A DNA stretch of 36,621 nucleotides from Mesotaenium endlicherianum (taxonomy: Eukaryota; Streptophyta; Zygnematophyceae; Zygnematales; Mesotaeniaceae). The notes under the pieces are model-generated. The model did no database searches and was not told where the DNA came from. It saw only the letters and a program-made list of their open reading frames with translations. Of this stretch, positions 33,551 through 36,621 are shown in pieces. The position numbers were made by a program, and so were the translations under genes. Where the stretch lies: assembly GCA_009602735.1 (NCBI GenBank), contig WELA01000805.1:426168-462788 (forward strand), in the 5' to 3' direction. The number at the start of each line of letters is the position of its first letter. Positions within the stretch are counted from its first letter, which is position 1.

Positions 33551-34291
33551 TGGTGAGTGCTCTGTTAGTTTCCAAGTTCTTAGAAGTCTCCATTGTCGAA
33601 TTGCTGATAGCAAGAGTAGTATTAACAAGCAAAAGCTCTTAGCGAAGAACTAAGTGAGCCCAGCCAAGCAGTGAAGAGCTGTTAAGGCGCGGTGTTGAGC
33701 GAAGAACTCAGACCAGGCCAGCATAGATGTGCAGTTCAAAGTTTTGTAAGCTGTGACTCGTGGAAGTTAAGCGAAAGCCTTGAAGGGCGATTTTCTCTGA
33801 ACTTGACATTGCCTGTTAAGCTGCTTAGACGTGATTTCTGCAAACTACCAACTTGTTCATTTTGTAAACCCTCAACTTGGGCGAAAGCCTGTGTGAAAGT
33901 AAGACGCTTCTGTTCTACTTTTGAGAACTTGAGTTGATTGGTTCAGGTGAACAAGAATTCCCAAGTCAGTTGGGGATCGAGGCCTGTGAAGGCTGCCGAT
34001 ATTCAACCTGGAAGGGGACCCGGAGAAATTCAACTGTATATGCGATTGAGGAGTGGAAGACTCTACCACTATGTGGAGCCTGCATAAGCATTTGATTCTA
34101 GCCAAGGTCCACAAGAAAGTGAGACGTCTGAGCATACTGACAACCGGTGGAGTGAGCAAACGTCGAGAGACGAGTCTCGTTATAACTCCGCAAGCGGTGA
34201 GAACCCAGATAACACACAAGCCTTTGCACCTGATTTGGGCAGAGAGCAAGACGTGTGGGGAAAAGTCAGTGAGTCCTGTTCACCGTTCGAA

Positions 34292-35541
34292 ATGGCCGGT
34301 GATGACCGGGATGAAAATCCTAAGTTCAAGCTGTTTGCAAAGTGTTTTACGGACGAACCAGCGGAAACGGTCTCACTTTCGAAGAGTTTGATGAGATCTA
34401 TTGGGCAGAATTCTTTGAGAAGATTCGGAAGGATTCTTCTTATACGCAATCTGTCGCATTTATAGGCTTGGTTCAGTACTTGGACAAGGATGCCCTACTG
34501 TTTTATCGCCAATTCCGGAAGGATGAGGACCTCACCCAGGAATGGGCGTTTAAAGAACAGAAAAGGGCTAGGGATTTAAAAATCTAAAAAGAGGCTGCGA
34601 AAGCCCGAATGTCCGCTTTATCTTCAGGAAGAACAGTGACAACTGCCCCTGTTGAGAGCATAGACTTTGCTGCACTAACACAAGAATTAACAGAGGCCAT
34701 GAGGCAACTCACTGAGGGCCAGCGGAAGGCTGCCACTCAAGATGATGATGCCGGCTCTGTCGCCGAATTGCGAAAGGTGTGTGCAGAACTGTCTGAAAAG
34801 ATTGCTAAAGCTCAGGAACGAGTAACACGCAGAGCTACATCTCTCAATGGTCAGCAAAGCGATAGCGCCACGACAGAGGCAAGCCATGCGCAAGCCTTGG
34901 CTAGCTGTCGTAAGGATATGGAGGTTGGGGATGACCAGCTAGACTCCACGCATTGCCTGCGTCGTTTCTTTAAGTTGCTTGAAGCACGATTCCCAGAGGA
35001 TCGCAGTCTTAAAGTGCACCGTTATGTGCATTTTGTTCGTCAAAAGAACGAGACAGTCATGGAGGTCAAATCCAGATTGGTAGACCTCGCCAAAAAGGCA
35101 AAAATATACGAGCCCAGAATAGTGGCTGACAAGTTTCTGTTGTGCTTGGGCAAGGAAAGAGATCGTGAAGTCAGGCCACATTTGTCCGCAAAACACGCGA
35201 TTGACTGGAACATCGACGAGGCGGCTGAAATAGCACGAAATGTCAAAGAAGGTAAAGTATGGTATAAAGAGGCTTCCAGGACGCTTATGGCTCCTGAGAG
35301 GAGAGAGGAATTCTCTTCGCCTAAGGCCAACAGCTCTAATTTTCAGTTTAAGAAAAAGAGCGGGTCCTTCAATAAGTTTGCTAAGCACGCCGACACTGCT
35401 GAGACAACAGAGAGTTGTTGGAATTACAGGAAATCAGGACATCAGAAGAGAGACTATCCGTACCGAGATGCTAAGCAACTATCCGCTAGCCGCAGTGCGT
35501 ATCAATGGCTTCTCGCCTTGGATTCAGATCTCTCTCAGTAA
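34292..35541 (+). pseudogene. Degenerate retrotransposon gag
   Basis: The gag-like reading starts at ATG 34292 (MAGDDRDENPKFKLF), shifts frame near 34366-34372, continues as LTFEEFDEIYWAEFFEKI, meets an in-frame TAA at 34585-34587 and resumes to 35541. The capsid-like region includes FFKLLEARFP, VMEVKSRLVDLAKKA and ADKFLLCLGKE. The zinc knuckle CWNYRKSGHQKRDY has lost two of its three cysteines (Cys to Tyr, one base each). The homology stops at 35505, where repeat R begins, and no pol domains follow. This is an inactive relic, unrelated in sequence to the intact chromovirus Gag. Confidence 0.75.
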
Positions 35542-36009
35542 GCTGTACAGGAGAGTTGGCCTCGTTTCCGAATGCCGAACTCGAGAGCAATGCCTAGCGT
35601 ATGTACATGGAATGAGTTTACTGTTCAACGGTCAGTGCGATGGCACCGCCTACCCGGGAGTTAACCACGTTGGTAGGACCTCGGTTAACCAAATCCACCG
35701 CCATCTCCCATCATCCCGAATAGCCATCCATCATAGGGATGTCATCTGGCCATTCATCTAGCATATCGCACTTAGATGCATATCAAGGCAGTTCGCTGCT
35801 ACCGAGTACGGAAGTCAGCTGGCTGTCAAAGAATGTGTCAGCAAGCTGACTTAAGGTCACCTCAGCCTGGTACTTCTGGCCAAGTCATTAAACTGATATT
35901 AAGTATAAAGTCCAGCAGACTGATTGTTAACTAGAGTTCAGCAGGCTGAACTTATTTAACTATATTATTTAAATGAATATTATATCAACCAGTATACTGA
36001 TTCATTACA
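35506..36009 (+). repeat. Dispersed repeat R, copy B (candidate solo LTR)
   Basis: This 504-bp counterpart of 3555-4039 has the same TGGCTTCTCG start and TTCATTACA end. It interrupts the gag relic just after the zinc knuckle. The flanks ATCAA (35501-35505) and ATCCC (36010-36014) match only 3/5, so a target duplication is not established here. Confidence 0.6.
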
Positions 36010-36351
36010 ATCCCTCCAACTTATCATGTTGTCGCCTCGACAACACTAACACTAATAAAAGCGTGTTGTCCCTCTCATCCCCAGCCTGCTGCCCTTAGGA
36101 GGGAGGTGTCCCTGAGGTCCTATACTCAGGGGAGCCAGACCTCCTCCTGTCTTGGGGTCTTCGGAAGCCTGTCAGAGAAGGGGGTTCCGTGTAAGGACCC
36201 GGCGGAGAACGCAGTAACTGGGCTGTTTCCTCCTGCACAGTCTGCAACTGAAGGGAGGCAGCCTTCTCCTGGGCAGCCCTCAAACTGACAGGTACGTATA
36301 TCGGCATTCCAGAAGGATGTTGCATGACATGAGCCAAGGGTACATGCCCTC
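36010..36351. other. Unassigned spacer between repeat R and LTR fragment
   Basis: It contains an inverted repeat GTTGTCG/CGACAAC around 36029-36045. A minus-strand frame (36095-36337, MAHVMQHPSGMPIYVPVSL...) has a Gln/Glu-rich helix reminiscent of retroelement Gag N-termini, but it has no diagnostic motif. I do not call a gene. Confidence 0.35.
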
Positions 36352-36621
36352 TGTAATGATTTGAGCTATTATATATTAGTTTGCATATATTTTAATGTTT
36401 TCTAATATATTTGGAGTAGTATTGTGTGGAGTCAAGTGTGAATAGGTACTCTAGTAACTTGGTTCATGTCCTTTGAACCTTCTAAGGCATTTTCGAAGTT
36501 AGAGGAAAGACCTAGAAGAACTCCACGTGGCAAAAGTCAAATGTGCCATTTTTAGGTCAAAAGGACATGTGTACATTATTCTAGAAAGAGGTGGCAAGTT
36601 TTGGGATGTGTTGGGTGCCAA
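36352..36621 (+). repeat. Partial LTR of the intact chromovirus family (plus orientation)
   Basis: The first 270 bp of an LTR start TGTAATGATTTGAG and are cut by the window end. The sequence matches the reverse complement of the 10797-11299 LTR with few differences (TGTAATGA instead of TGTAGTGA). It is therefore a second family member, inserted in the opposite direction. Whether it is a solo LTR or the start of a full element cannot be seen. Confidence 0.93.

Noticed and set aside
36095..36337. Minus-strand gag-like open frame
   Set aside because: Only a generic Gln/Glu-rich helix; no zinc knuckle or capsid motif, and the neighbouring LTR is in the wrong orientation to be its own.

Overview
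This window looks like nuclear DNA of a green plant-lineage organism, most probably a streptophyte (charophyte) green alga. The reasons are: genes with GT-AG introns; a plant-type Mediator subunit; a chloroplast NDH-assembly factor with a transit-peptide-like N-terminus; a root-cap-domain protein fused to an extensin-like proline/histidine-rich region; an iron permease of the FTR1 family, known from fungi and algae; and plant-type transposons (a chromovirus with an initiator-Met-tRNA primer site, a Mutator-like TIR element). Chara fits well, but the species is an inference. The assembly has unresolved spots: a 91-base C run ending in N at 19750, 30 N at 20300-20329, and single N at 21293 and 26953.

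Layout. 1-2247 (+) is the 3' part of a five-exon gene for a root-cap/LEA-like secreted protein. 3555-13617 is a transposon nest. It holds a candidate solo LTR (3555-4039), a complete and apparently intact Ty3/gypsy chromovirus on the minus strand (4620-11299, two 503-bp LTRs, perfect 5-bp target duplication), then three adjacent terminal-inverted-repeat elements (11304-12072, 12086-12677, 12692-13617). 14640-15908 (+) is a tentative two-exon gene of unknown function. 18121-25089 (-) is an intron-rich gene for Mediator subunit MED27, with a large low-complexity insertion in its biggest exon. 25657-28695 (+) is a three-exon gene for the chloroplast NDH assembly factor CRR42 (DUF3148 family). It is head-to-head with MED27 across 567 bp. 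30808-31758 (-) is an intronless FTR1-type iron permease. 32518-36009 is a decayed gag-bearing retroelement fragment with a candidate 5' LTR, broken by a second copy of the 3.5-kb repeat. 36352-36621 is the beginning of another LTR of the intact chromovirus family, in the opposite orientation and cut by the window edge.

The host genes do not form a pathway: cell-wall/secreted protein, transcription co-activator, chloroplast electron transport and iron uptake. The most interesting observations are a textbook -1 ribosomal frameshift signal (heptamer plus hairpin) between gag and pol of the intact chromovirus, the expanded MED27, the shared MED27/CRR42 promoter region, and an extensin/His-rich root-cap-domain protein in what seems to be an alga. 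I see no CRISPR array, rRNA or tRNA gene, and no evident new defence or biosynthetic system.
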